DNA of 64,000 nt from Pseudaquabacterium terrae (GTDB taxonomy: Bacteria; Pseudomonadota; Gammaproteobacteria; Burkholderiales; Burkholderiaceae_C): positions 372,001 through 436,000 of the forward strand of contig NZ_JABRWJ010000005.1 in the NCBI RefSeq assembly GCF_013266755.1, in the 5' to 3' direction. The notes below the pieces were generated by a model. It made no database searches, was not told where the DNA came from, and saw only the letters and a list, made by a program, of their open reading frames with translations. Below, piece by piece: positions 1-12,696 of the stretch (positions within the stretch are counted from its first letter, which is position 1; each line of letters begins with the position of its first letter). A program made the translations under genes and the position numbers.

Positions 1-376
1 GGTGATGACGGTGGCCGAGAACGTCGACTACCCGCTGTTCATCGCCGGCGTGCCGGCGGCCGAGCGGCGCGAGCGCGTCGCGGCGATGCTGCGCGCGGTC
101 GGCCTGCACGAGCATGCGAAGCACCGGCCCGATGCGCTGTCGGGTGGCCAGCGCCAGCGCGTGGCGATCGCCCGCGCGCTGGTCAAGCGCCCGGCGCTGG
201 TGATCGCCGACGAGCCGACCGCCAGCCTCGATTCGCAGACCGCCGACCAGGTGCTGGCGCTGATGCGCGAGCAGGGCCACGCGCACGGCGCGGCCTTTCT
301 CGTCGCGACCCATGACGCGCGGCTGCTCGGCCGCTGCGATCGCGTGATAGCCCTGCTCGATGGGAGGATCCAATGA
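1..376 (+). CDS. ABC transporter ATP-binding protein, 5' end missing
   Basis: C-terminal 124 or so residues of an ABC ATPase; the Walker A half lies upstream of the window. Visible are the signature [15 protein letters not shown], the Walker B segment LVIADEPT, the D-loop (SLDS) and the switch histidine in VATHD. Spacing and sequence fit the LolD/MacB/FtsE group, which pairs with FtsX-type permeases. The stop overlaps the ATG of the next gene by four bases, and that gene is an FtsX-like permease, so the two probably form one inner-membrane transporter. The first in-frame codon in the window is not taken as a start. The substrate is unknown; the LolA-like gene that follows suggests envelope lipid or lipoprotein handling. 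Confidence 0.9.
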   Translation, partial: VMTVAENVDYPLFIAGVPAAERRERVAAMLRAVGLHEHAKHRPDALSGGQRQRVAIARALVKRPALVIADEPTASLDSQTADQVLALMREQGHAHGAAFLVATHDARLLGRCDRVIALLDGRIQ

Positions 377-1656
377 GCGTTCACCAACCGCTGTCCGCGG
401 GCACGCTGCCGATCGGCGCGGCCAACCACGGCACGTCCTTCGCGTTCTGGCCATGGCTGAAGTTCGCCTGGCTCAACACCCTGCGCAACCGCCGCCGCTC
501 GGCCGTCACGGTGACGATCGCCGCGCTCGGCACCGCGGCGATCCTGCTCGCCGGCGGCTTTGCGCTCTACACCTATCAGGGCCTCGCGCAATCGTCGGCG
601 CGCTCGACCGGCCACCTGATCATCGGCAAGCCCGAGCAGTTCTCGAAGGACGAGGACACGCCGCTGCAGCACGGGCTGGACAACGTCGCCGCGCTGAGGG
701 CCAAGCTGCTGGTCGACGACCGCGTGCGCCAGGTGCTGCCGAAGATCGAGTTCTCGGGGCTGATCAGCAACGGCGACAAGTCCACCGTGATGATGGCCGC
801 CGGCATCGACCCGGACGCCGAGTTCGCGGTCAAGGGCCCGTTCCTGAAAATCCACGCCGGCCAGGTGCTCGCCAGCGGCGAGACCCTGCGCGTGATGCTC
901 GGCGAGGGCCTCGCGCGCAGCCTGAAGGCGACGCCGGGCAGCAGCCTGACGCTGCTGGCCAGCACCACCGACGGCGCGCTGAACGCGCTCGACGTGACGG
1001 TCGCCGGCGTCTTCTCGACCGGCATCTCGGACATCGACAAGCGCCTGGTCTACACCGACATCGCCACCGCGCAGAAGCTGCTGGTCACGCAGCGCGTGTC
1101 GAGCCTCGGCGTGTTCCTCGACCGCATGGAATCGACCGAGCCGACGCAGGCGCGGCTGCGCGGCGCCCTGCCGCAGCTCGAGGTGCGCACCTGGATCGAC
1201 CAGGCGAGCTTCTACCGCAGCGTCAAGGAGCTCTACAACCGCATCTTCGGCGCGCTCGGCCTGATCATCGGCGTGATCGTGGTCTTCGTCGTCACCAATG
1301 CGATGGCGATGGCGATCATCGAGCGCACCCGCGAGATCGGCACCTTGCGCGCGGTCGGCACGCTGCCCTCGCAGCTGGTGCGTGGCTTCGCGCTCGAAGG
1401 TTTGCTGCTCGGCGGTGCCGGGGCGCTGGTCGGTGCGTTGATCGCGCTGGGCGTCGCGATCGCGCTGCTGGTGTTCCCGGTGCAGATGCCGCCGCCGCCC
1501 GGGCGCAACGTCGGCTACCCGCTGCAGGTGGCGATCGACGCGCCGCTGTACCTCGGCACGCTGGCGGCGATGGTGCTGCTGGCGACGATCGCCTCGGCGC
1601 TGGTCGCGCGGCGCACGGTCAACAAGCCGATCGTCGATGCGCTGGCCCATGTCTGA
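373..1656 (+). CDS. FtsX-like ABC transporter permease
   Basis: A 427-residue permease. It has an N-terminal membrane segment near residues 50-70 (about AVTVTIAALGTAAILLAGG), a periplasmic MacB-PCD-like domain up to about residue 285, and three C-terminal membrane segments. This is the FtsX/MacB/LolC topology. The motif ERTREIGTLRAVG just after the second membrane segment is typical of the family's coupling region. The ATG sits in an ATGA overlap with the ATPase stop, which fixes the start. Such permeases with a LolA-like partner usually move lipids, lipoproteins or peptides through the periplasm rather than importing small solutes. The cargo cannot be read from the sequence. Confidence 0.88.
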   Translation: MSVHQPLSAGTLPIGAANHGTSFAFWPWLKFAWLNTLRNRRRSAVTVTIAALGTAAILLAGGFALYTYQGLAQSSARSTGHLIIGKPEQFSKDEDTPLQHGLDNVAALRAKLLVDDRVRQVLPKIEFSGLISNGDKSTVMMAAGIDPDAEFAVKGPFLKIHAGQVLASGETLRVMLGEGLARSLKATPGSSLTLLASTTDGALNALDVTVAGVFSTGISDIDKRLVYTDIATAQKLLVTQRVSSLGVFLDRMESTEPTQARLRGALPQLEVRTWIDQASFYRSVKELYNRIFGALGLIIGVIVVFVVTNAMAMAIIERTREIGTLRAVGTLPSQLVRGFALEGLLLGGAGALVGALIALGVAIALLVFPVQMPPPPGRNVGYPLQVAIDAPLYLGTLAAMVLLATIASALVARRTVNKPIVDALAHV

Positions 1657-1666
1657 AGGATTCATC

Positions 1667-2401
1667 ATGAAGAAGCTGTTCACTGCGCTGGCGCTGGCCG
1701 CCGCCGCACTTGCCGCGCAGGCGACGACCGACGTCGGCGCGCTGCTGAAGACCGCCGACCGCTACCGCACCGGCGGCGGTGCCGACCTGCAGGTCGAGAC
1801 CCAGGTCACCGTGTTGAACCGCGACGGCTCGCCCGACAAGGAGCGCCGCTACACGGTGTTCGCGCAGGCGCAGCACAAGTCGCTGGTGCTGATGCGCTCG
1901 CCGGCTGAAGCCGGGCAGAAGGTGCTGATGCTCGGCGACGACTTCTGGCTGCTGCTGCCCGGCAGCCAGCGGCCGCTGCGCATCACGCCGTCGCAGAAGC
2001 TGCTCGGCGACGCGTCGACCGGCGACATCGCGACGCTGAGCTGGGCCGAGGACTACACCGGCACGCTGGTCGGCGAGGAGCAGTGCGAGGCGCAGAAGTG
2101 CCTACACGTCACGCTGCAGTCGGCGCGCAAGGGCTTGTCGTACGCGCGCATCGAGCTGTGGCTGGGCAAGGCACGCGGCGAGCCCTTGAAGGCCGAGCTC
2201 TACGTGCAGTCCGACAAGCTCGCCAAGCTGGCCAGCTTCGTGATGGACAAGCCGGGTGGGCAGGTGCAGGAGATGGTGCTCACCGACAAGCTCAGCTCGC
2301 ACAAGGAAACGCGCGTGCGCTACGTCTCGCGGCAGGCGAAGCAGGTGCCCGAGGCCTGGCTGAACCCGATGTTCCTGGCGCGCAATCCGGCGCTGGAGTA
2401 A
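1667..2401 (+). CDS. LolA-like outer membrane lipoprotein-sorting protein
   Basis: A 244-residue secreted protein. Its signal peptide (MKKLFTALALAAAALAAQA) is likely cleaved near residue 19-20. The mature part has the half-barrel pattern of the LolA/LolB superfamily, including VFAQAQHKSLVLMRSPAEAGQKVLMLGDDFWLLLPGSQRPLRI, which resembles the outer-membrane lipoprotein-sorting (LolA-like) family found next to MacB/FtsX transporters. The ATG at 1667 is preferred over an upstream in-frame ATG at 1637 because it begins the signal peptide and follows the permease stop by 10 bases. It probably carries a hydrophobic cargo in the periplasm between the permease and an outer-membrane partner. It is not the housekeeping LolA, whose position and sequence differ. 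Confidence 0.78.
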   Translation: MKKLFTALALAAAALAAQATTDVGALLKTADRYRTGGGADLQVETQVTVLNRDGSPDKERRYTVFAQAQHKSLVLMRSPAEAGQKVLMLGDDFWLLLPGSQRPLRITPSQKLLGDASTGDIATLSWAEDYTGTLVGEEQCEAQKCLHVTLQSARKGLSYARIELWLGKARGEPLKAELYVQSDKLAKLASFVMDKPGGQVQEMVLTDKLSSHKETRVRYVSRQAKQVPEAWLNPMFLARNPALE

Positions 2402-2405
2402 CGCG

Positions 2406-3692
2406 GTGCGATCGTTGTCGATCAAGCGCCTCGCGAGCGTGGCGCTGGCGGCGGGCTGCGCGTCGTTCGCGGTCCAGGCGGAAGGCGAGACGCCGAGCGG
2501 CGAGCTGCGGCTGTCGTGGACCGATCGCAGCGCCTCTTCGCGCGGACCGCTGGCCGCGGCAGAAGCGCTGCAGCCGGGCATCGCGCCGCCGCCGGCGAGC
2601 GCGCTGCTCGCCGAGGCCGAGCTGCGCCACATGCTGCGCACTCGGCTCGGCGCAACGCCGCTCTCGCTGGCCGGCAACCTGTGGCTCGGCCACCAGCATG
2701 CCGAGGGCCGCGCCTCCGACGGCGAGGCCCGGGTCAACGAGCTGCATCTGTCGGCCGACTTCGGTGCCTGGCAGGCGAGCGCCGGCAAGAAGGTGCTCGG
2801 CTGGGACGTCGGCTACGGCTTCCGCCCCAACGACTTCGTGCAGCAGGAGGTGCGCCGCACGCTGCTGTCGTCGACGCCCGAGGGGCGGCCGCTGCTGCAG
2901 CTCGAGCGCTTCGACGCCGACAGCGCACTGTCGCTGGTGTGGGTCAATCCGCAGCGCTGGTCGGCCGACGATGCCGCGAGCCGCGGTGCGGCCGAGAGCG
3001 CGTTCGCGTGGCGCGCCTACCGGCGCTTCGGCGGGCTCGATGCCTTCGGCTTCGCGCGCCACGGCGCGCACACCGGCGCCAGCATCGGCAGCGCGCTGGC
3101 CTGGATCGCGACCGACGAGCTCGAGCTGCACGGCTCGATCCGCTTGCTGCAGCGTCATGACGGCTGGCGTTTCTCACCCGCCGCAGGCGATGCGCCGGTG
3201 GCTGGCAACCCGTGGCAGCCGGCCACGCTCGGCCACGCGACGCAATGGCTGGTCGGCGCCAGTTGGACCGGCCTGCAGCGCCAGGGGGTGCTGCTCGAGT
3301 ACTGGCACGACGGCACGACGCTCGCCGATGCCGACTGGAAGCGCTGGAACGCGCGCAGCAGCGCGCTGAAGCGCCTGCCCAGCCCGCCGGTGCCCGCCGC
3401 TGCGAAGGCCGGCAACCTGGCCTGGCAGGCGACGCCCTTCAACGCCCAGAGCCTGCGCCGCGACAACCTGTTCGTGCGCCTGTCGTGGCAGCCCGAACCC
3501 TGGCAGCTGGCCTTCGACGCGCTGATCACGCCGGCCGACCGCGGCCGCATGCTGACCGCGAGCCTGCAGTGGCAGGGCGACCATTGGCGCCTGAATGCCG
3601 CGGTACGGATCAACGGCGGGCCGGCCGAGGCGGTGATCGCGCAGCTGCCGACGCGCCGCAGCGTGCTGCTGGCGGCCACGCGGCCGTTCTGA
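2406..3692 (+). CDS. Predicted outer-membrane beta-barrel protein
   Basis: A 428-residue protein starting at a GTG four bases after the LolA-like gene, so probably in the same transcript. The N-terminus looks like a signal peptide (IKRLASVALAAGCASFAVQA). The mature region has alternating polar/aromatic strands rich in Trp, Tyr and Arg. It ends in Phe (LLAATRPF), the usual C-terminal signature recognised by the BAM machinery. I do not recognise a named family. Together with the ABC pair and the LolA-like protein it makes a plausible trans-envelope pathway. The barrel call is an inference from composition, signal peptide and terminal Phe. Confidence 0.65.
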   Translation: MRSLSIKRLASVALAAGCASFAVQAEGETPSGELRLSWTDRSASSRGPLAAAEALQPGIAPPPASALLAEAELRHMLRTRLGATPLSLAGNLWLGHQHAEGRASDGEARVNELHLSADFGAWQASAGKKVLGWDVGYGFRPNDFVQQEVRRTLLSSTPEGRPLLQLERFDADSALSLVWVNPQRWSADDAASRGAAESAFAWRAYRRFGGLDAFGFARHGAHTGASIGSALAWIATDELELHGSIRLLQRHDGWRFSPAAGDAPVAGNPWQPATLGHATQWLVGASWTGLQRQGVLLEYWHDGTTLADADWKRWNARSSALKRLPSPPVPAAAKAGNLAWQATPFNAQSLRRDNLFVRLSWQPEPWQLAFDALITPADRGRMLTASLQWQGDHWRLNAAVRINGGPAEAVIAQLPTRRSVLLAATRPF

Positions 3693-3813
3693 CTGGCGGC
3701 GCGCCGCCGCCACTTCACGACCTGCGGCGCCGTTTCGTCGCAGCTCGCTCGTCGCGAGCCCCGGCGATCCGCACCATGCGGACATCGCAACCGACAAGCC
3801 CCGGAGAACACCG

Positions 3814-4326
3814 ATGAGCACTTTCCTCCTGACCATCATCAGCCGCACCCCCGTCTGGGTCTGGGTCCTGCTGGCTGGGCTGATCGTGCTCGGCCTCGCG
3901 CAACTGCGCGAGCGCGAGGTCACGCGGCGCCGGGTGATCATCCTTCCGGTCGTGCTCGGCGTGCTGTCGCTGTCGGGCGTGGCCGGTGCGTTCGGCCTGC
4001 ATGCGGCCGTCGAAGGCCCGTGGCTGCTCGGCGTGCTGCTCGGCCTGGCGCTGACGCGTGTCTTCCCGCCGGCAGGCCGCGTGCAGGCGCTGCCCGAGGG
4101 CCGCCTGCTGCTCGGCGGCAGCGCGCTGCCGCTGGTGACGATGATGGCCGTGTTCTTCATGCGTTATGCCGTCAACGTCTCGCTGGCCGTCGTCCCGGCG
4201 CTGGCACAGCAGACGCTCTTCGGCGCCGGTGCCGCGCTGCTCTACGGCCTGCCGGCCGGCCTGATGGCCGGGCGCGCGCTGCGCATCCTCGGCAGCGCCG
4301 CAGTGGCGCGGCCGGCCTTGGCCTGA
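3814..4326 (+). CDS. Small integral membrane protein (DUF6622-like)
   Basis: A 170-residue protein with about five hydrophobic segments: around residues 13-30, 43-62, 66-85, 105-130 and 140-160. The ATG follows a GGAGA ribosome-binding site seven bases upstream. The sequence resembles an uncharacterised Burkholderiales membrane family (DUF6622 as I recall it). No catalytic motif is visible. It lies 10 bases before a LytS-type histidine kinase and could be co-transcribed with it; whether it takes part in signalling is unknown. Confidence 0.6.
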   Translation: MSTFLLTIISRTPVWVWVLLAGLIVLGLAQLREREVTRRRVIILPVVLGVLSLSGVAGAFGLHAAVEGPWLLGVLLGLALTRVFPPAGRVQALPEGRLLLGGSALPLVTMMAVFFMRYAVNVSLAVVPALAQQTLFGAGAALLYGLPAGLMAGRALRILGSAAVARPALA

Positions 4327-4336
4327 CAATCCCGCC

Positions 4337-5446
4337 ATGCCCGCTCCGACCCGATTCACGCTGTCGCCGCTCACCGGCGAGATCGAGCCGCAGTGCACCC
4401 CGCGCTGGCTCGACATGCTGCGCCACGGGTTGACGGTGGCCGCGGTGAACCTGGTCGTCGGGCTGGTGCTCGGCTTCGTCGGCGACGGCCAATACCTGAA
4501 ACAGATCGTCTATTCGCAGTGCATCGGCCTGTCGGCCTGGCTGAGCATCGACGGCGGCCGCTTCGCGTTCGAGCTCGATCCGCTCAGCGGCTGGCCGCGC
4601 GGCTGGCGCATCATCGTGCTGATCACCGGAGGCACGATGCTCGGCTTCATCGTCGGCCATGCGATCGGCGACATGATCTACGGCTGGTCGCCGTTCGACA
4701 CCTACCGCCTCGGCCGCCGCAACCTCGCGCGCGACATCGCGATCACCGCGACGATCGGCGCCCTGATCTCCGGCTTCTACTACCACCGCGGCAAGACGGC
4801 GGTGCAGGAGGCGCTGCTGGCCCGCGCCGAGCGCGATGCGACGCTGGCGCGGCTGGACCTGCTGCGCTCGCAGCTCGAGCCGCACATGCTGTTCAACACG
4901 CTGGCCAACCTGCGCGTGCTGATCGGCATGGACCCGCCGGCCGCGCAATCGATGCTCGACCGGCTGATCGCCTTCCTGCGCGCAACGCTGAACGGCTCGC
5001 GCGCCAGCCAGCACACGCTGGCGGCGGAGTTCGAGCGCCTGGCCGACTACCTCGCGCTGATGGCGATCCGCATGGGTCCGCGGCTGGAAACCCGCTTCGA
5101 CCTGCCCGCCGAGCTGCGCGAGCTGCCGGTGCCGCCGCTGCTGCTGCAGCCGCTGGTCGAGAACGCGATCAAGCATGGGCTGGAGCCCAAGGTCGGACCG
5201 GGCCGCCTCGTCGTGTCGGCCAAGCGCGAAAGCGGTTGGCTGCTGCTGTCGGTGCGCGACACCGGCGTCGGCCTCGGCAGCGGCGCGGCAGCGCGTGCGG
5301 ACAGCGGCTTCGGCACCGCGCACGTGCGCGAGCGCCTCGCCGCGCTGTTCGGCGGCGCCGCGTCGTTCTATCTCGCCGCCGCGCCGGACGCCGATGGCGG
5401 CGTGCTGGCCACCGTCTCGCTGCCGCTGCCGACGACCTCCTCATGA
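4337..5446 (+). CDS. LytS/YehU-type sensor histidine kinase
   Basis: A 369-residue kinase. Three or four membrane segments fill residues about 30-155, with no large periplasmic domain. The His_kinase domain follows, with the phosphoacceptor in LEPHMLFNTLANL (His183). A degenerate HATPase has its N-box in LVENAIKHGLEP, a G box in DTGVGLG, and the closing GFGTAHVRERL typical of the family. The stop overlaps the next ATG (ATGA), coupling it to its LytTR regulator. The ligand is not evident; related kinases sense small molecules or membrane state. Confidence 0.88.
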   Translation: MPAPTRFTLSPLTGEIEPQCTPRWLDMLRHGLTVAAVNLVVGLVLGFVGDGQYLKQIVYSQCIGLSAWLSIDGGRFAFELDPLSGWPRGWRIIVLITGGTMLGFIVGHAIGDMIYGWSPFDTYRLGRRNLARDIAITATIGALISGFYYHRGKTAVQEALLARAERDATLARLDLLRSQLEPHMLFNTLANLRVLIGMDPPAAQSMLDRLIAFLRATLNGSRASQHTLAAEFERLADYLALMAIRMGPRLETRFDLPAELRELPVPPLLLQPLVENAIKHGLEPKVGPGRLVVSAKRESGWLLLSVRDTGVGLGSGAAARADSGFGTAHVRERLAALFGGAASFYLAAAPDADGGVLATVSLPLPTTSS

Positions 5447-6264
5447 CCATGACCGCCGAGCTCACCGCGCTGATCGCCGAAGACGAACCGCTGCTCGCCG
5501 CCGGGCTGAAGGCCGAGCTGGCGCGCCTGTGGCCTGAGCTGGCAATCGCGGCGATCGTCGGCGATGGCGCCAGTGCGGTCACGCAGGCGCTGGCGCTGCA
5601 GCCCACGCTGTGCTTCTTCGACATCCGCATGCCCGGGCTGACCGGCCTCGAAGCCGCACAGGCGCTGGCCGAAGACTGGCCCGACGATGCGGCACCCTTC
5701 CCGCTGCTGGTCTTCGTCACCGCCTACGACCAGTACGCGCTGCAGGCCTTCGACGCGCAGGCGGTCGACTACCTCGTGAAGCCGGTGGAGCCGGCGCGGC
5801 TGGCGGCCTGCATCGAGCGGCTGAAGAAGCGCCTGGGCGACCGCGCGCCGGCCACCGCCGACACCGGTGACAGCCCGCTCGACCGCACGCTCGAACAACT
5901 GCGCGCGCTGCTCGGCGCCAGCGCCGCGCCGGCGGCGCCGCGGCTCGACGTGATCCAGGCCAGCGTCGGCAACCTGGTGCACATGGTGCCGGTCGACGAG
6001 GTGCTGTATTTCGAGGCCGCCGACAAGTACATCCGCGTGATCACCGCCGAGCGCGAGCACCTGATCCGGCTGTCGCTGCGTGAGCTGATGCCGCAGCTGG
6101 ACACGCAGAAGTTCTGGCAGGTGCACCGCAGCCTGGTCGTGCGCGCCAGCGCGATCACCACCGCGCTGCGCGACGACTCCGGCAAGGTGGTGCTGACGCT
6201 GCGTGGCCGGCCCGAGAAGCTGACCGCGAGCCGCCTCTACGCGCACCTGTTCAAGGGGATGTGA
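5443..6264 (+). CDS. LytTR-family response regulator
   Basis: A 273-residue regulator. The receiver domain spans residues 1-125, with acidic residues EDE near residue 8, the phosphoacceptor Asp60 in FFDIRMPG and the conserved Lys in YLVKPVEP. An Ala/Pro-rich linker follows, then a LytTR DNA-binding domain in about residues 165-270 (IRVITAEREHLIRLSLREL, FWQVHRSLVVR). The ATG overlaps the stop of the kinase by four bases. LytTR proteins bind paired repeats in promoters; the target genes are not evident here. Confidence 0.9.
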   Translation: MTMTAELTALIAEDEPLLAAGLKAELARLWPELAIAAIVGDGASAVTQALALQPTLCFFDIRMPGLTGLEAAQALAEDWPDDAAPFPLLVFVTAYDQYALQAFDAQAVDYLVKPVEPARLAACIERLKKRLGDRAPATADTGDSPLDRTLEQLRALLGASAAPAAPRLDVIQASVGNLVHMVPVDEVLYFEAADKYIRVITAEREHLIRLSLRELMPQLDTQKFWQVHRSLVVRASAITTALRDDSGKVVLTLRGRPEKLTASRLYAHLFKGM

Positions 6265-6270
6265 CTCCGT

Positions 6271-7442
6271 TCAGGCGCGTGAGCGCTGCCAGATCACCGC
6301 GAGCAGCGCCGCGCCGAGCACGAAGCCGAGCGCCGGCACCCAGCCCCAGCCGAGCGCCACCGCCGGTGCCGGCGCGACCGTGACCACCAGCCCGAGCCGC
6401 GCCAGCGCCGCGCCGGCCAGCAGCGCATTCATCGCGCCGCTGAGCAGACCCTCGCGGCCGACATGGCCGAACCACAGCGCCGACGCGAACCCGCTCATCA
6501 ACAGCACGGCCCAGCTCGCGCCGGCCAGCCCTTGCGCCGCCAGCAGCACCGGCAGGCTGCCGGCGGCCCAAGCCAGCAGCGTGCAGCCGGCCGCCGCAAA
6601 GGCACCGGCGGCCATCATCGCCAGTGAACCGTAGCGTTTGGTCAACAGGCTCGCCGGCAGCAGCGCGAGGTTGAACCCGACCCAGAACACCGGCATCAGC
6701 CACGGCAGCTCGGCGGCGGCCGCGTGGCGCAGGTACAGCGGCGCGCTGAGCACGTTCGCATGCAGCTGGAAGGCGGCGGCCGCCAGCAGCGCGGCGAGCA
6801 GGAAACCGGGAATCGGCGTCGTCAGCGGCTTCGTCCGCACCACCTTCGGCGCCGGCTGCACCGCATGCGAGCGCGCCAGCGCCCGCTCCGCCGCGACCAT
6901 GCCGACCACCACCGCGGCCAGCGCCAGCGACGACAGCGCGAACGGCCAGCGCGGGTCGATCTGCTTGAGCACCAGCCCGAGGTAGGGGGCCACCGCCGCG
7001 GCGATGCCGCTGCCCAGCAGCATCAGCGCAACCAGCAATGGCTGCGTCGGCTTCGCGACGTAGCGGCCCAGCAGCGTCAAGGGCGGGGCGCGCAGCACCG
7101 ACGAGCTGATCGCCCACACCACAGTCAGCAGCGTCAGCAGCACCGGCCCACCGGGCGCGCCGAAGGGCAGCGCGACGAAGGCGGCCATCGACACCAGCGT
7201 CGCGACGATCATCCAGCGGCCGACCTTGCCCAGCACCTGCGCCGCCCGATCGCTGGCGAAGCCGACGGCGGTGTCGCAGACGATGAACAGCAGCTGATCG
7301 AGCATCAGCAGCCAGGGCACCACCGAGCGCGGCAGGCCGGCCCGCTCGGCCAGCTGCGGCAGGTAGATCACGTAGACGATCCAGCTCAGCGCGAAGAAGA
7401 ACTGCACCACCGCCAGGTACAGGCCGACGCTGCCCGCTCCCC

Positions 7443-7446
<4 letters not shown>
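6271..7446 (-). CDS. Major facilitator superfamily transporter
   Basis: A 391-residue protein with about 12 hydrophobic segments and the charged loop between helices 2 and 3 ([18 protein letters not shown]) expected of MFS or the related GPH family. Its ATG overlaps the stop of the hybrid histidine kinase by four bases, so the two genes are translated in tandem. The substrate is unknown. Coupling to a sensor kinase suggests that transport and sensing may concern the same compound, but that is inference. Its 3' end faces the LytTR gene with only six bases between the stops. Confidence 0.82.
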
Positions 7447-10730
<3,284 letters not shown>

Positions 10731-10908
10731 CTCGGTCTATGCCCCCCCTGACGGATGTGGGCAATCATGCCATGCGCATGGCCGCCAGGGCCTGTTGACG
10801 CTACGGAAGAGCACGCGCCGGGGCCTGGCAAGCTGCACGGAGGGCGCTGGCTAGAATTTGCATCCGTTTCCCGACACGCGCTCGAGCCCCATTGGCCGGC
10901 GCCGCCCC

Positions 10909-12687
10909 ATGTCCGCTGCCCCGCCTGCTCCGCCCAAGCCCAGCAACTTCCTGCGCACGATCATCGAGCGTGAGCTCGCCGAAGGCGCCTATGCAGGCCG
11001 ACAGTGGGGCGGCACTCCGGGCGACGCAGCGCACCACGCGGCGGGCAGGCCGGATCCGGCACAGGTGCGGCTGCGCTTTCCGCCCGAGCCGAACGGCTAC
11101 CTGCACGTCGGCCACGCGAAGAGCATCTGCCTAAACTTCGGTCTCGCGCGCGACTACGGCGGCGTCTGCCACCTGCGCTTCGACGACACCAATCCGGAGA
11201 AGGAAGAGCAGGAGTACGTCGACGCGATCGTCGAGATGGTGCACTGGCTGGGCTGGAGCTGGGACGCCAACGGCACCAGTCACCTGTACTACGCCAGCAA
11301 CTACTTCGACTTCATGTACCGCGCCGCCGAGACGCTGATCGACGCCGGCCTGGCCTACGTCGACGAGCAGAGCGCCGATCAGATGCGTGCGAACCGCGGC
11401 GACTTCACGACGCCGGGCACGAACAGCCCGTGGCGCGAGCGCAGCCGCGAGGACAACCTCGCGCGCTTTCGCGAGATGCGCGACGGCCAGCATGCCGACG
11501 GCGCGATGGTGCTGCGCGCGAAGATCGACATGGCCTCGCCGAACATCAACCTGCGCGACCCGGCGCTCTACCGCATCAAGCGCGCGCACCACCACAACAC
11601 CGGCGACAAGTGGTGCATCTACCCGATGTACACCTACGCGCACCCGATCGAGGACGCGCTCGAGAACATCACCCACAGCATCTGCACGCTGGAGTTCGAG
11701 GACCAGCGGCCGTTCTACGACTGGCTGCTGAACGCGCTGGCCGATAACGGCCTGCTGCAGCGGCCACTGCCCAAGCAGCACGAGTTCGGCCGGCTGAACC
11801 TGACCTACGTGATCACCAGCAAGCGCAAGCTGAAGGCGCTGGTCGACGAGGGCATCGTCGAGGGCTGGGACGACCCGCGCATGCCGACCTTGGCCGGCAT
11901 GCGCCGGCGCGGCTACACGCCGGCCTCGGTGCGCACGATGGCCGAGAACACCGGCGCCTCGAAGACCAACATCTGGGTCGACTACAGCGCGCTCGACATC
12001 GCGCTGCGCGACGACCTGGAGGGCCAGGCGCCGCGCGCGATGGCCGTGATCGATCCGCTGAAGCTGACACTGACGAACTGGGATCAACTCTTCGGCGCCG
12101 GACATCACGAGCCCTGCCACGCGCCGGCGCACCCGCAGCGGCCCGAGCTCGGCCAGCGCCAGTTCAGCCTCGGCCCCGCGGTGTGGATCGAGCGCGACGA
12201 CTTCGCCGAGGTGCCGCCGAAGGGCTTCTTCCGCCTTTTCCCTGGCAACAAGGTGCGGTTGAAGTACGGCATGGTGATCGAGTGCACCGGCTGCGAGAAG
12301 GACGCCGATGGCCGCGTCACATCGGTGTTGGCGACCGTGGTGCCGGACACCAAGAGCGGCACGCCGGGCGCCGACGCGGTCAAGGTCAAGGGCACGATCA
12401 CCTGGGTCGGCGTGCACGACGCGGTGCCGGCGACGATCAAGCTCTACGACCGCCTGTTCACCGAAGCCCAGCCCGATGCCGGCGACCGCGACTTCCGCGA
12501 CGTGCTGAACCCGGCGAGCAAGACGGTGGTTGCGGGCTACGTCGAGCCCTCGCTCGCCGGCCTGCCGGCGGAAGCGCGTTTCCAGTTCGAGCGCCACGGC
12601 TACTTCATCACCGATCGCAAGGACCACCGGAGCGATGCGCCGGTGTTCAACCGCATCACCGGGCTGAAGGACGGCTGGGGAAAATGA
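10909..12687 (+). CDS. glnS: Glutaminyl-tRNA synthetase
   Basis: A 592-residue class I aminoacyl-tRNA synthetase that charges tRNA-Gln in the cytoplasm. The HIGH-type motif is HVGH in EPNGYLHVGHAKS (first His about residue 66), followed by the GlnRS-typical FDDTNPEKEEQEYVD. The KMSKS loop is TSKRKL near residue 303. The C-terminal half is the anticodon-binding beta-barrel region, with GFFRLFPGNKVRLKY. The ATG at 10909 is chosen over an upstream in-frame TTG at 10858 because it gives the family's usual N-terminus before NFLRTIIERELAEG. An inserted stretch around residues 35-50 makes it a little longer than the 554-residue E. coli enzyme. Its stop lies nine bases from the convergent toxin gene. 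Confidence 0.95.
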   Translation: MSAAPPAPPKPSNFLRTIIERELAEGAYAGRQWGGTPGDAAHHAAGRPDPAQVRLRFPPEPNGYLHVGHAKSICLNFGLARDYGGVCHLRFDDTNPEKEEQEYVDAIVEMVHWLGWSWDANGTSHLYYASNYFDFMYRAAETLIDAGLAYVDEQSADQMRANRGDFTTPGTNSPWRERSREDNLARFREMRDGQHADGAMVLRAKIDMASPNINLRDPALYRIKRAHHHNTGDKWCIYPMYTYAHPIEDALENITHSICTLEFEDQRPFYDWLLNALADNGLLQRPLPKQHEFGRLNLTYVITSKRKLKALVDEGIVEGWDDPRMPTLAGMRRRGYTPASVRTMAENTGASKTNIWVDYSALDIALRDDLEGQAPRAMAVIDPLKLTLTNWDQLFGAGHHEPCHAPAHPQRPELGQRQFSLGPAVWIERDDFAEVPPKGFFRLFPGNKVRLKYGMVIECTGCEKDADGRVTSVLATVVPDTKSGTPGADAVKVKGTITWVGVHDAVPATIKLYDRLFTEAQPDAGDRDFRDVLNPASKTVVAGYVEPSLAGLPAEARFQFERHGYFITDRKDHRSDAPVFNRITGLKDGWGK

Positions 12688-12696
12688 GCGGCGCTA

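Noticed and set aside
3695-3708. GGCGGC/GCCGCC palindrome after the barrel gene as a terminator
   Set aside because: Two-base loop and no T-run; such GC palindromes are common in this sequence.
4393-6264. One 623-residue protein spanning the LytS kinase and LytTR regulator region
   Set aside because: The N-terminal 350 codons are in the wrong frame for the kinase, whose motifs read in the overlapping frame; the regulator starts at its own ATG at 5443.
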